The notes beneath the pieces are model-generated. The model made no database searches and was not told where the DNA came from. It worked only from the letters and a program-made list of their open reading frames with translations. This document shows positions 16,969 through 25,208 of a DNA stretch of 64,000 bases, piece after piece (positions within the stretch are counted from its first letter, which is position 1; each line of letters starts with the position of its first letter). Where the stretch lies: positions 62,001 through 126,000 of the forward strand of contig NZ_BMTO01000004.1 of assembly GCF_014649715.1 (NCBI RefSeq), given 5' to 3'. Source of the DNA: Streptomyces lateritius. Lineage in GTDB: Bacteria > Actinomycetota > Actinomycetes > Streptomycetales > Streptomycetaceae. Both the position numbers and the translations under genes were made by a program.

Positions 16969-17379
16969 ATGCGTGTCCGTCTGGCCGTCCTCGCCGTCGG
17001 CACCCTCCTGGCCGCCGCCACCGCCCCCCTCGCCCACGCCGACGCCGGCAACGGCCTCTCCGTCAGCGCGTACGGCACCCTCGACGGCACGGTCACCGTC
17101 TCCGGCACCTACCGCTGCCTCGACGACACCGCGGGGCCCGTCTTCGTGGGCAGCACGCTCGTCCAGGGAGACCGTTCCGCCGGCATCGGCGGCACCCGCG
17201 CCGTCTGCGACGGCCTGGTGCGCGCATGGACCAACTCCGCCGTCGTGAAGGAGCCCGTCTACCGCGCGGGCCGGGCCCGGGTCCGGGCCACCCTGATGCA
17301 GCTCATCCCCAGCGGCCCCCTCGGACTGCCGCTGCCCGGCTTCCTCGCCGCCGAGGACGTGGACATCACGCTCCGCTAA
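16969..17379 (+). CDS. small secreted protein, possibly DUF6299
   Basis: 136 residues. A signal peptide (RVRLAVLAVGTLLAAATAPLAHA) is cleaved near residue 25. The remainder forms a beta-rich domain: GLSVSAYGTLDGTVTVSGTYRC, a second Cys in AVCDG, and a C-terminal VDITLR strand. The two cysteines can form a disulfide. The layout resembles the Streptomyces family labelled DUF6299, recognised with moderate certainty; no function is known. It overlaps the convergent DUF402 gene by four bases. ATG 16969 follows GAAGGGA with acceptable spacing. Confidence 0.65.
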   Translation: MRVRLAVLAVGTLLAAATAPLAHADAGNGLSVSAYGTLDGTVTVSGTYRCLDDTAGPVFVGSTLVQGDRSAGIGGTRAVCDGLVRAWTNSAVVKEPVYRAGRARVRATLMQLIPSGPLGLPLPGFLAAEDVDITLR

Positions 17380-17855
17380 CGCAGCAGCTCCACCAGACCT
17401 TCGCGGCCGAGGCACTCGAGCTCGTCGAGGGCGACGACGGCGCGGGCCGCCGCCTCCGGGTCGGAATCGACGAGGCCGCTCGCCTCGAACTCGTCCTCGT
17501 CGAGCCGCAGCACCTCACTGCCGTCCGCCGACACCCACAGGTCCAGGTCCAGGTCCTCGACCGCCACCCCGGCGCCGTCGACCCGCGCCGGCCGCGTGAT
17601 GTCGCAGTACCAGCCCTTGAGCGCCCCGCCGGCGGAGCGGACCTCCTTCACCGCGTACCAGCGGTCGCGCCAGTAGTGCTCGACGAAGACGTCGCCCGGC
17701 TCGAACCGTACGAAGCCGAAGTCCCGCACCCCCTCGGCGGCCCAGGGGGCACGGACGGTCAGCCGGGTCCCGTCGTCGGCGACGACCTCGGCGGGGTAGC
17801 GGATCTTGGTCCGGCCCGCCTTCACCAGCGTCACCTCAACCGAGCGTGCGGACAT
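17376..17855 (-). CDS. DUF402 domain protein
   Basis: 159 residues. DUF402 features: VFVEHYWRDRWYAVKEV, WYCDITRPARVDGAGVAVEDLDLDLWV and acidic LRLDEDEFE near the end. Related proteins include nucleoside-phosphate phosphatases (FomD-like) that use an Asp/Glu metal site; the WYCDI and DLDLDLWV motifs are in place, so a hydrolase activity is plausible (family knowledge plus inference). Its start lies inside the end of the upstream acetyltransferase gene (20-base overlap), suggesting translational coupling. Confidence 0.82.
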   Translation of the reverse strand: MSARSVEVTLVKAGRTKIRYPAEVVADDGTRLTVRAPWAAEGVRDFGFVRFEPGDVFVEHYWRDRWYAVKEVRSAGGALKGWYCDITRPARVDGAGVAVEDLDLDLWVSADGSEVLRLDEDEFEASGLVDSDPEAAARAVVALDELECLGREGLVELLR

Positions 17856-18765
17856 GACGTACCTCCGTGGCGCAGATCGCGTAGCCGAACCACTTGTTGA
17901 TCGCCAGCATCGGCTCGTTGCCGGCGTCGTTCCCGGTGAACGCCTCCGTGCAGCCGGCGGCGCGCGCCCGGTGCAGGGAGTGGTTCTTGGCGAGCTTGGC
18001 GAGGCCCCGTCCCCGGAACTCCGGTGCGGTGCCCGTCATCGCCGTGGAGTAGCGGCCCCGCCCGTCGGTCTGGGCCGCGCTGAACGCGGCCGGGCGCCCG
18101 TCGACGACGGCGACCACCGTCAGCTCGCGGTCGAAGAGCGGATGGTTCCAGGTCGTCGCCAGCCAGTGCTCGTAGTCCGTCAGGTCGGCGCCGACGTCAC
18201 CCGGCTCGTCGGCGGTGGTCAGCGCGTCGAGCGCGAACAGCGGGCGGGGATCGGCGGCGAAGTCGGCGGCGGCGCGCAGCTCGACACCGGCAGGCACCTC
18301 CTGGAGCGGCGGCAGGGCCGCGGCCGTCAGATCGAGCCGGAGGAAGTGCGCGGAGCGGCGGGCCGTGTAGCCGTGACGCACGGCGAAGTCCCGGCACGCC
18401 GGCTCGTCGAGGACCCAGCTGTAGAGCGTCCTCGCCCCGTGCTCCGCGAGGTGCTCCTCGGAGGCTCGCACCAGGAGGGTTCCCGCGCCGAGGCCCCGCC
18501 TGTCCGGGCGGACGTAGACGTTGAGCGAGCCGACCCCGGGCTCGGGCGCGTCGTGCGCGATGCGGACCTGCGAGGTGCCGACGATCTCCCCGTCGATTTC
18601 GGCGACCAGCGGGCGCTCGTGGGCGTCGGGATGGGCGTGGGCCCAGTCGAAGGCCGTCTGCTCGGCGCCGACGAGCATGAAGGGGAGCGCGGCGCGCCGG
18701 ACCCGGGCGAAGCCGCCCGCGTCCCTCGGGTCCTCGGGTCGTACGTCACGGACGATCACAGTCAT
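17836..18765 (-). CDS. two-domain GNAT N-acetyltransferase
   Basis: 309 residues with two GNAT halves. The N-terminal half has VYVRPDRRGLGAGTLLV as motif A. The C-terminal half has MTGTAPEFRGRGLAKLAKNHSL and ends with the NKWFGYAICATEVRHVR strand, a pattern common in mycothiol-synthase-like and antibiotic-modifying Streptomyces acetyltransferases. It is too short and divergent to call MshD. ATG 18765 is chosen; an upstream in-frame start would add a basic, low-complexity tail that lacks support. It overlaps the DUF402 gene by 20 bases. Confidence 0.83.
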   Translation of the reverse strand: MTVIVRDVRPEDPRDAGGFARVRRAALPFMLVGAEQTAFDWAHAHPDAHERPLVAEIDGEIVGTSQVRIAHDAPEPGVGSLNVYVRPDRRGLGAGTLLVRASEEHLAEHGARTLYSWVLDEPACRDFAVRHGYTARRSAHFLRLDLTAAALPPLQEVPAGVELRAAADFAADPRPLFALDALTTADEPGDVGADLTDYEHWLATTWNHPLFDRELTVVAVVDGRPAAFSAAQTDGRGRYSTAMTGTAPEFRGRGLAKLAKNHSLHRARAAGCTEAFTGNDAGNEPMLAINKWFGYAICATEVRHVRTLG

Positions 18766-18839
18766 GCTGTCGCACGCTACGTGCGGGCGGCGCCGGGCCG
18801 CCTCCCATTTTCCGGGGGAGCGGAGGCAGAATCGGAGCC

Positions 18840-19214
18840 GTGACATTGCGAATCATCGTGGACACGGACTCCCCGGCCGCCCCGTACGAACAGCTGCGCG
18901 CCCAGATCGCGGAGCGGGCCCGCGCCGGCGCCCTGCCGGTCGGCTACAGACTTCCGACGGTACGGGGCCTGGCGGAGGAGTTGGGTCTCGCGGCGAACAC
19001 GGTCGCCAAGGCGTACAAGGCGCTGGAGGCCGACGGGGTGATCGAGACGCGTGGCCGCAACGGCACGTTCGTCGCGGCGGCGGGCGACGCGGCGTCGCGC
19101 CGGGCGGCGGCCGCCGCCTCCGTCTTCGCGGAGGAGGCCCACCGCCTGGGCCTGACCCGCGAGGCGGCGACGGCGGCGGTGACCGACGCCCTCCGGGCCG
19201 CGTACGGGAACTGA
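18840..19214 (+). CDS. short GntR-family regulator, YtrA type
   Basis: 124 residues: an N-terminal winged helix (YEQLRAQIAERARAGALPVGYRLPTVRGLAEELGL, motif only partly quoted: LPTVRGLAEELG and NTVAKAYKALEADG) plus a short C-terminal helical tail of about 40 residues. There is no effector-binding domain, which defines the YtrA-like class; such repressors usually control adjacent ABC transporters (family knowledge). No transporter is adjacent, so the target is unclear. It is divergent from the GNAT/DUF402 pair with 74 bases between, so it could regulate that pair. Confidence 0.85.
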   Translation: MTLRIIVDTDSPAAPYEQLRAQIAERARAGALPVGYRLPTVRGLAEELGLAANTVAKAYKALEADGVIETRGRNGTFVAAAGDAASRRAAAAASVFAEEAHRLGLTREAATAAVTDALRAAYGN

Positions 19215-19256
19215 TTCCACCCTCCGGCCCCGGCGTCGTCCGGTCGGTGCGAGGGG

Positions 19257-20375
19257 TTACAGGTACAGACCCGCGTCCGGGACCCGGGGCTCCGGGAGTC
19301 CCGGGGCATGCGTACCCCGTCGCAGCGCGTACAGCTCCGCCAGCGTCGCCCCGTCGTGGGACACGCCCTCCTCCGTGCCGAGCCACGCCACGGCCTCGTT
19401 GCGGGTCAGGCCACCCACCTCGATACGCGCCAGGCACCGCCCCGGACGGACCACCGCCGGGTGGAGGCGCTCCAGGTCCTCGTTGGTGGTGACGCCGACG
19501 AGGACGTTGCGGCCCTGGCCGAGGAGACCGTCCGTCAGGTTCAGCAGCCGGGACAGCGCCTGGCCCGCCGTGTGCTTCGCCTCGCCGCGGATCAGCTCGT
19601 CGCAGTCCTCCAGGAGCAGCAGCCGCCACCGGCCCTTCGCCGTGCCCTCGTCCTCGCCGATCGCGATGTCCATCAGGTAGCCGACGTCGTTGAAGAGCCG
19701 CTCGGGATCCAGGACACAGTCCACCTGGCACCAGTCGCGCCAGGACCGGGCGAGCGTGCGCAGCGCGGACGTCTTGCCCGTCCCGGGCGGCCCGTGGAGC
19801 AGCAGCAGCCGCCCCGCGATGTCGTCCGGGGTGACCTTCATCAGCCGGTCCATCGCGTCGGCGACCGGCGCGGTGTAGTTGGGCCGGATCTCCTCCCACG
19901 TGCCCGCGCTGATCTGACGGGTCGTACGGTGCGGGCCGCGTCGGGGCGACACGTACCAGAAGCCCATCGTCACGTTCTCCGGCTGCGGCTCGGGTTCGTC
20001 CTTCGCCCCGTCCGTCGCCTCCTTGAGGACCCTCTCCGCGAGCTCCGGGCGCGTCGCGGTCACGGTGACGTCCGCGCCCCGGTTCCAGCGGGAGATGAGC
20101 AGGGTCCAGCCCTCGCCCTCGGCGAGCACGGCGCTGCGGTCGTCGTCCTTGGCCGCGCGCAGCACCTTCGCGCCGGCCGGCAGCAGGGTCGCGGCGGGCT
20201 TCACCCGGTCGAGGGTGGTGCTCTGCGAGTGCGGCTGCTCGCCCGTCGTGAAGCGGCCGAGGAAGAGCGCGTCGACGACGTCGGCGGGCGAGTCGCTGTC
20301 GTCGACGTTGAGCCGGATCGGCAGCGCCCGCTGCGGCTCGGACGGCGCGGCGGGCTCCGATGGGGTGGCAGACAT
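19257..20375 (-). CDS. DUF5925 AAA-type ATPase
   Basis: 372 residues. N-terminal DUF5925 region (about 15-130), then an AAA domain with Walker A LLHGPPGTGKTSALR, Walker B LLLLEDCDELI, sensor 1 LVGVTTNEDLERLHPAVVRPGR and an arginine finger in that same stretch. The arrangement resembles proteasome-adaptor or BCS1-like AAA proteins, but the substrate is unknown. The short C-terminal tail is rich in Pro and Gly. ATG 20375 is chosen over ATG 20384; neither has a strong ribosome binding site. Convergent with the GntR gene. Confidence 0.82.
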   Translation of the reverse strand: MSATPSEPAAPSEPQRALPIRLNVDDSDSPADVVDALFLGRFTTGEQPHSQSTTLDRVKPAATLLPAGAKVLRAAKDDDRSAVLAEGEGWTLLISRWNRGADVTVTATRPELAERVLKEATDGAKDEPEPQPENVTMGFWYVSPRRGPHRTTRQISAGTWEEIRPNYTAPVADAMDRLMKVTPDDIAGRLLLLHGPPGTGKTSALRTLARSWRDWCQVDCVLDPERLFNDVGYLMDIAIGEDEGTAKGRWRLLLLEDCDELIRGEAKHTAGQALSRLLNLTDGLLGQGRNVLVGVTTNEDLERLHPAVVRPGRCLARIEVGGLTRNEAVAWLGTEEGVSHDGATLAELYALRRGTHAPGLPEPRVPDAGLYL

Positions 20376-20595
20376 GGCGACCATGATCCGGCAATCGGGC
20401 ATTGCGTGCACAGTGTTTTGAAGGGGACGATCCGCGGGTCGCGACGGACGGTGACCGCCGCGTACCCCCTTCTGCCGCGCGTGTGGCCCCGGATGATCCA
20501 TCAGCCGGCCTGAAAGCGACCTGTCCTGAGAGAGCGTCGGCAGGTTCTCGCCAAATCTTCTTGGCATGGACACTTCCAGCAAGCCGGGTGCGCTG

Positions 20596-20609
20596 CTACT
20601 ACCTAGTAA
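20596..20609 (+). promoter_or_regulatory. YTAC-N6-GTAR palindrome upstream of the GDSL esterase gene
   Basis: CTAC-TACCTA-GTAA lies 29 bases before the start codon, so it probably overlaps the transcription start or leader. It has the same form as the two sites upstream of the other secreted lipase in this window. Confidence 0.45.
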
Positions 20610-20637
20610 CGCAGAGATCCTGCTCCAGGGAGGTTCC

Positions 20638-21444
20638 ATGAAACTGTCCCGATTCGCGGCATTCTCGTCCTCGCTCCTGCTCGGCGCCGTTCTCGCCCTC
20701 ACCGGGGCGGGGGCCGCCCAGGCCGCCGAATCCGCCGCACTCGACTACGTGGCGCTCGGCGACTCGTACTCCTCCGGCGTCGGCGCCGGAAGCTACGACG
20801 GCCTCAGTGGTGACTGCAAGCGCTCCACCCGCGCCTTCCCCGTCCTGTGGGCGAGCGCGAACTCACCCTCGTCGTTCGCCTTCACCGCTTGTTCGGGCGC
20901 ACGGACGGGTGATGTCACGAGCAGTCAGCTCGGACCCCTCTCCACCGCCACCGACCTGGTCTCCCTCACGGTCGGTGGCAATGACGCCGGATTCGCGGAC
21001 GTCATGACCACCTGTGTCCTGCAGTCCGAGGCCACCTGTATCAACCGAGTGAATCAAGCCAAGGGCTACGTCGACACCACCCTGCCCGGCAAGCTCGACG
21101 CGGTGTACTCGGCCATCAGAACCAAGGCGCCCAACGCGCGGGTCGTCGTCCTCGGCTACCCCCGCTTCTACAAGCTCGGCGGCAGCTGCGTCGCCGGACT
21201 GAGCGAGAACGAGCGCCGCGCCATCAACGACGCGGCCGACTACCTCAACGCGGCCACCGCCAAGCGCGCAGCCGACCACGGCTACACGTTCGGCAGCGTC
21301 GTCCCCGCCTTCACCGGACATGAGATCTGCTCCGGCTCGGCCTGGCTGCACAGCGTCAACTGGCTCAACATCGGCGAGTCGTACCACCCCACCGCCGCCG
21401 GACAGTCCGGCGGCTACCTGCCCAGCTTCAGGGCTGTGGCGTAG
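20638..21444 (+). CDS. secreted SGNH/GDSL esterase-lipase
   Basis: 268 residues. The signal peptide ends GAAQAA-ES (about 30). Block I is VALGDSYSSG with catalytic Ser43; block III is SLTVGGNDAGF; the block V His is in SYHPTAAGQ, preceded by Glu-Ser rather than the usual Asp, so a Ser-His dyad or another carboxylate may operate, as in the Streptomyces scabies esterase. Six cysteines are expected for three disulfides of this secreted family. AGGGAGG precedes ATG 20638. It overlaps the convergent kinase gene by 17 bases. The shared promoter palindrome suggests co-regulation with the lipase about 11 kb upstream. Confidence 0.9.
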   Translation: MKLSRFAAFSSSLLLGAVLALTGAGAAQAAESAALDYVALGDSYSSGVGAGSYDGLSGDCKRSTRAFPVLWASANSPSSFAFTACSGARTGDVTSSQLGPLSTATDLVSLTVGGNDAGFADVMTTCVLQSEATCINRVNQAKGYVDTTLPGKLDAVYSAIRTKAPNARVVVLGYPRFYKLGGSCVAGLSENERRAINDAADYLNAATAKRAADHGYTFGSVVPAFTGHEICSGSAWLHSVNWLNIGESYHPTAAGQSGGYLPSFRAVA

Positions 21445-23068
21445 GCGATCCGGCCGTAGGGGATCCACCCGGGGAGGTGGCCCCGCCCGTCGGGGTCGCC
21501 TGCTCACAGGTGACCGAGAACCCCACCCAGTTCGAGCGCGTCCCGACCGGAGCCCGGACCTCCATCCGGATCCGGTCGCGACGCGTGTCGCCCGCGCGGT
21601 ACGCCGCCTCCGTGTGCTCGACCCGCTTCTCCTGAGGGCCGCCCGCCGCGAACTCCACGGTCCGCCAGCCGTCCGCCGCGCCCTCGCCGCTCTCCGTGAC
21701 CCAGCGGTACTCCACCGAGGCGGGTGTGCGCCCGACCGTGAGCGTGGCGGCGAAGGCGGGCGCCTCGGTCCCCGGCGGCGGGCAGGGCCCCGCGTAACTG
21801 CCGCGCAGCGCCCTCACGTACACCAGGACCGTATGGGCCGGCGGCCGGGCGGTGGTGGGCGTCGCGGTCGGGGTCGGGCCGCTCGTGGTGGTGGCCGTGG
21901 CGGGCGGACCGCTCGTGGCGTCTGTGCCGCTCGCCGTGGGGGCGCCGGTGGTGGGCCCGCCGCCGGGATCCCTGCCGCCGCCCGGTTCCTCGTCCCGCAG
22001 CAGGGCGTACGTCAGTGCTCCCACGACCAGCAGCAGAAGGACGACCCCGGCGGCGAGCACCGTCACCGCGCGCCGCCCCGTCCGCTCCCGCCGGTCCTCG
22101 TCGCGCGGACCGGGCGACGGTGTCGCCCCGGAACCGGGCCCGGCCGGGGCGCCGCCGCCGCGGGCACCCGGAGCGGGACCGGAAGCCGGAATCACGGTCG
22201 TGGTCGCGGCCGGCCGGCCCGGCCCGTACGGATCCGCCGACACCGGCCCCGAACGCGGTGTCCCGCCCGCGCCCACCAGCCGCAGCGCCTCCTCCGCCGC
22301 CGCGGCCGACAGGCGCTCCAGCGGCTCCTTGCGCAGCAGCCCCTCGATCACCGGGGCCAGTGGCCCCGCCCTGCGCGGCGGCGGAAGCTCCTCGTCGACC
22401 ACGGCGCGCAGCGTGCTCAGCGGAGTGTTCTGCCGGAAGGGGGAGTTGCCCTCCACCGCCGCGTACAGCAGCACGCCGAGCGACCACAGGTCCGAGGGAG
22501 GTCCCGGTGTGCGGCCCAACGCGCGCTCGGGCGCGAGGAATTCGGGCGAGCCGACCAGCTCCCCGGTCATCGTGAGCGGGGAGGTGCCCTCCACGGCGGC
22601 GATGCCGAAGTCGGTCAGGACGGCACGCCCGTCGTTGGCGAGCAGGACGTTGGCCGGCTTCACGTCCCGGTGCAGGACCCCCGCCTCGTGCGCGGCGCGC
22701 AGCGCGGCCAGCACGTCGGCCCCGATCAGCGCGGCCCGCCGCGGCGGCATCGGACCCTCCGCGTCCAGCACCTCGGAGAGCGTGAGTCCGGGGACCAGCT
22801 CCATCACGATCCAGGGGCGGTCGTCCTCCGTGACCACGTCGTAGACCGTTACCACGTTGCGGTGGGTGATCCGGGCGGCCGCCCACGCCTCCCGCTCCAG
22901 GCGGGCGTAGAGCCGGCGCCGGTCCGCCGCGGGAAGACCGGCCGGAGCGCGGACCTCCTTGACGGCGACGTCGCGGCCCAGCGTCTCGTCCCTGGCGCGC
23001 CAGACGGTGCCCATGCCGCCCTCGCCCAGGACGTCGAGGAGCCGGTACCGCCCCGCGATCACGGTCAT
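21428..23068 (-). CDS. transmembrane serine/threonine protein kinase
   Basis: 546 residues. Hanks-type kinase domain 1-265: P-loop GEGGMGTVW, Lys in VAVKEV, catalytic loop HRDVKPANVLL, DFGIA and SPEFLAPE. A Pro/Gly/Ala-rich juxtamembrane segment and one membrane helix (AVTVLAAGVVLLLLVVGALTYALL, partly quoted) follow, then a Thr/Pro linker and an extracellular domain of about 130 residues with two cysteines. No PASTA repeats are present, so the external ligand is not peptidoglycan in the usual way. Activation-loop Thr residues (SPLTMTGELVGS) are present, consistent with autophosphorylation. ATG 23068 is preferred because the fold starts directly (MTVIAGRYRLLDVLG). Confidence 0.92.
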   Translation of the reverse strand: MTVIAGRYRLLDVLGEGGMGTVWRARDETLGRDVAVKEVRAPAGLPAADRRRLYARLEREAWAAARITHRNVVTVYDVVTEDDRPWIVMELVPGLTLSEVLDAEGPMPPRRAALIGADVLAALRAAHEAGVLHRDVKPANVLLANDGRAVLTDFGIAAVEGTSPLTMTGELVGSPEFLAPERALGRTPGPPSDLWSLGVLLYAAVEGNSPFRQNTPLSTLRAVVDEELPPPRRAGPLAPVIEGLLRKEPLERLSAAAAEEALRLVGAGGTPRSGPVSADPYGPGRPAATTTVIPASGPAPGARGGGAPAGPGSGATPSPGPRDEDRRERTGRRAVTVLAAGVVLLLLVVGALTYALLRDEEPGGGRDPGGGPTTGAPTASGTDATSGPPATATTTSGPTPTATPTTARPPAHTVLVYVRALRGSYAGPCPPPGTEAPAFAATLTVGRTPASVEYRWVTESGEGAADGWRTVEFAAGGPQEKRVEHTEAAYRAGDTRRDRIRMEVRAPVGTRSNWVGFSVTCEQATPTGGATSPGGSPTAGSPTPQP

Positions 23069-23404
23069 GGCGCGTCTCCCGTCAGCCGTCGGCCGGTGGG
23101 GCATTCCTGCCCCTGTCGTGGGTACTTCGAACTCCGCGTGAAGCGGGCCCGGGTGATCTTGGTGGTGGAGATCACACTCCGTCAGATCTTCGCAGGAGAG
23201 CGCTTGATGTGCAGGATGGTTCGTGGCGGTTCGGCTGGTGTTCGAGTGGTGCGCAACTCACCCTGGAATCAGCCGTATTCGGACAGTAGTCGTCAACCCC
23301 CGTACGAGTGCGGTGAATCCTGCCGCCGGGATACACGAGTGTCACAGCGGGGCGATAGGGTTAACCTGCCCGGGCCGGGTGCCCTCGTCAGGGTGGGGAG
23401 TGAC
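23069..23404. other. 336-base intergenic region with an inverted repeat and a possible promoter
   Basis: Divergent promoter region between the kinase gene and a small gene. GTGATCT at 23153-23159 pairs perfectly with AGATCAC at 23169-23175 across a 9-base spacer, about 85 bases upstream of the kinase start. Near the other end TAGGGT at 23357-23362 could be a -10 box for the small gene. No RNA gene or coding sequence is recognised. Confidence 0.4.
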
Positions 23405-23668
23405 ATGGAACAGATAGCAATGCGGAGCAGGCCGCGAGTGCCTGCCATCACGTGCGGGAGCAGCGCGACCAGTTCGCGGCTCGACCGCCATCTCGCGGTG
23501 TTGGGCGGCCCCGCCGTGCCACAGCGCGAGGCGGCCGAGGCGACGCTCCTGATGCGCGAACTCACGTCGCGCGACATCACGCACAGCCGTCGCAGCAAGA
23601 GCGCGCGCGTGTCGCTCTTCGCCCCGCTGCGCCGACTGCGCCGCTCGCTCTTCGGCAGCCACCGCTAA
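23405..23668 (+). CDS. small basic hypothetical protein
   Basis: 87 residues, start ATG 23405 with GGGGAG 5 bases upstream, stop TAA 23666-23668. It is rich in Arg and Ser, with the block SSRLDRHLAVLGGPAVP, and ends in a basic tail (LRRLRRSLFGSHR). The SRLDRHLAVLGGP block resembles short uncharacterised Streptomyces proteins known to me only by sequence. There is no signal peptide or membrane segment. Codon use (G/C at third positions) and a good ribosome binding site support a real gene; function unknown. Confidence 0.6.
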   Translation: MEQIAMRSRPRVPAITCGSSATSSRLDRHLAVLGGPAVPQREAAEATLLMRELTSRDITHSRRSKSARVSLFAPLRRLRRSLFGSHR

Positions 23669-23962
23669 ACCGGGGGGCCACCGCCGGCCGGGGGCCCACC
23701 GCCACCCGACCGGTCGGGCCGGGAACCGCGTGCTCGCACGCGCACCCGCCCGCTCCTCGCCCGGCCCGACCGTGCCCGCCGACGCTCCGCCGGACGTGTC
23801 TTCCCCACCCGTCCGGCGCCGCCGAATCACGCCGCCCGCGCTCCCGCCCGGCTCCCCGCGCTGTCCGTGACAGTCGCGCCCCGGCCCGGCGGCCGGCCTT
23901 CCGGCGCCGCCACCCCGTCCGGTGGCCCGCGCCGAACGCGACTGGGGGTCACCGCCGGACCG
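23669..23962. other. 294-base GC-rich noncoding stretch
   Basis: Lies between the small gene and the 3' end of the convergent CoA-transferase gene. It contains Pro/Arg/Ala-type low-complexity sequence and short C/G runs, including GGGGGGCC and GGCCGGGGGCCC soon after the stop that could form a terminator hairpin. No conserved coding sequence or RNA gene is seen. Confidence 0.4.
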
Positions 23963-25159
23963 TCAGGCGATCACACCCGCCTCCCGCAGCGTCTCTCGCT
24001 CCGAGGCCGGCACGCCCAGCTCCTCCAGGACCGCGTCCGTGTCCTGCCCCAGGGCTGGGATCCGCTCCATGCGAGGTTCGGGACCGTCCGGAAAGGTGAC
24101 CGGCGGCAGCAGCGAACGCAGCGGTCCCACCGGCGAGTCCACCGGCCGCCAGCGGTCGCGCGCGCCGAGCTGCGGGTGCTCCGCGAGGTCCGCGACCGTG
24201 TTCAGCCGGGCACAGGCGACCCCCGCCGCGTCAAGCCGTACCAGCGCCTCGGCCGCCGTCAGCGGTGCCAGGGCCTCCGCGACCACCGCGTCCGTCGCGG
24301 CGCGCCCCGCCACCCGGGCCGTGTTGGTGGCGAAGGCCGGATCGTCCGCCAGCTCCGGCCGGCCCAGGACCTGCTCGGCGAGCCGCCGCCACTCGCGGTC
24401 GTTCTGGACGGACAGCAGCACCATGCTCCCGTCCGCCGTCGGGTAGGCGTCGTACGGCGCGATGACGGCGTGCGCCAGACCCGTGCGCGCCGGAGCCGTG
24501 CCCCCGTGCATCACATGGTGCAGCGGATGCCCCATCCACTCCGCCAACGCGTCCAGCAGGGACACCTCCACGGGGCCGCCCCGCCCCGTCGTCCCCCGCC
24601 GCACGAGCGCGGCCAGCACGCCCGCGTACGCGTACATCCCCGCCGCGATGTCGGCGGCGGGGATCCCCGACTTGACCGGCCGCTCCTCGGTCCCGGTCAC
24701 CGAGACGAGCCCCGCCTCGCACTGCACGAGCATGTCGTAGGCCCGCTTGTGTGCGTACGGCCCGCCCGGCCCGTACCCCGAGATGTCCACCGCGATCAGG
24801 CGGGGATGCGCGGCGCAGAGGGTGGCCGCGTCCAGACCGAGACGGGCCGCCGCGCCCTGTGCCAGGTTCTGTACGAAGACGTCGGCGCCGGCCACCAGCC
24901 GGTGGACCAGGTCGCGCCCGCGCCCGTCCTTGAGATCGACGGCCACCGACTCCTTGCCGCGGTTGCACCACACGAAGTGCGAGGCGAGACCCCGGGCCGC
25001 CGTGTCGTAGCCGCGGGCGAAGTCCCCGCCGTCCGGGCGTTCGATCTTGACGACCCGGGCCCCGAGGTCGGCGAGCTGACGGGTGGCGAAGGGGGCGGCG
25101 ACGGCCTGTTCGACCGCCACCACCGTGACGCCTTCCAGAGGAAGTGGCTGAGTGCTCAT
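23963..25159 (-). CDS. CaiB/BaiF-type CoA transferase (class III)
   Basis: 398 residues. Class III CoA-transferase features: an N-terminal Rossmann-like part (LEGVTVVAVEQAVAAPFATRQLADLGARVVKIERP, only GARVVKIERPDGGD quoted as motif), YGPGGPYAHKRAYDMLVQ, and the segment KSGIPAADIAAGMYA, whose Asp is the expected catalytic carboxylate. It transfers CoA between a carboxylic acid donor and acceptor; the substrates cannot be deduced. No dehydrogenase or racemase gene sits beside it. Stand-alone gene upstream of nothing on the same strand for 49 bases, so a small operon with the ABC transporter genes is possible. Confidence 0.88.
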   Translation of the reverse strand: MSTQPLPLEGVTVVAVEQAVAAPFATRQLADLGARVVKIERPDGGDFARGYDTAARGLASHFVWCNRGKESVAVDLKDGRGRDLVHRLVAGADVFVQNLAQGAAARLGLDAATLCAAHPRLIAVDISGYGPGGPYAHKRAYDMLVQCEAGLVSVTGTEERPVKSGIPAADIAAGMYAYAGVLAALVRRGTTGRGGPVEVSLLDALAEWMGHPLHHVMHGGTAPARTGLAHAVIAPYDAYPTADGSMVLLSVQNDREWRRLAEQVLGRPELADDPAFATNTARVAGRAATDAVVAEALAPLTAAEALVRLDAAGVACARLNTVADLAEHPQLGARDRWRPVDSPVGPLRSLLPPVTFPDGPEPRMERIPALGQDTDAVLEELGVPASERETLREAGVIA

Positions 25160-25208
25160 GACTGCCCTGCCTACCCGCCGAAGGCCCCCCTTGTCACTGC
25201 GGCCCTTC

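Noticed and set aside
16881..23395. 15-base identical sequence GCCCTCGTCAGGGTG at 16881-16895 and 23381-23395
   Set aside because: One chance match of this size is expected in 64 kb of such biased composition; no common gene function.
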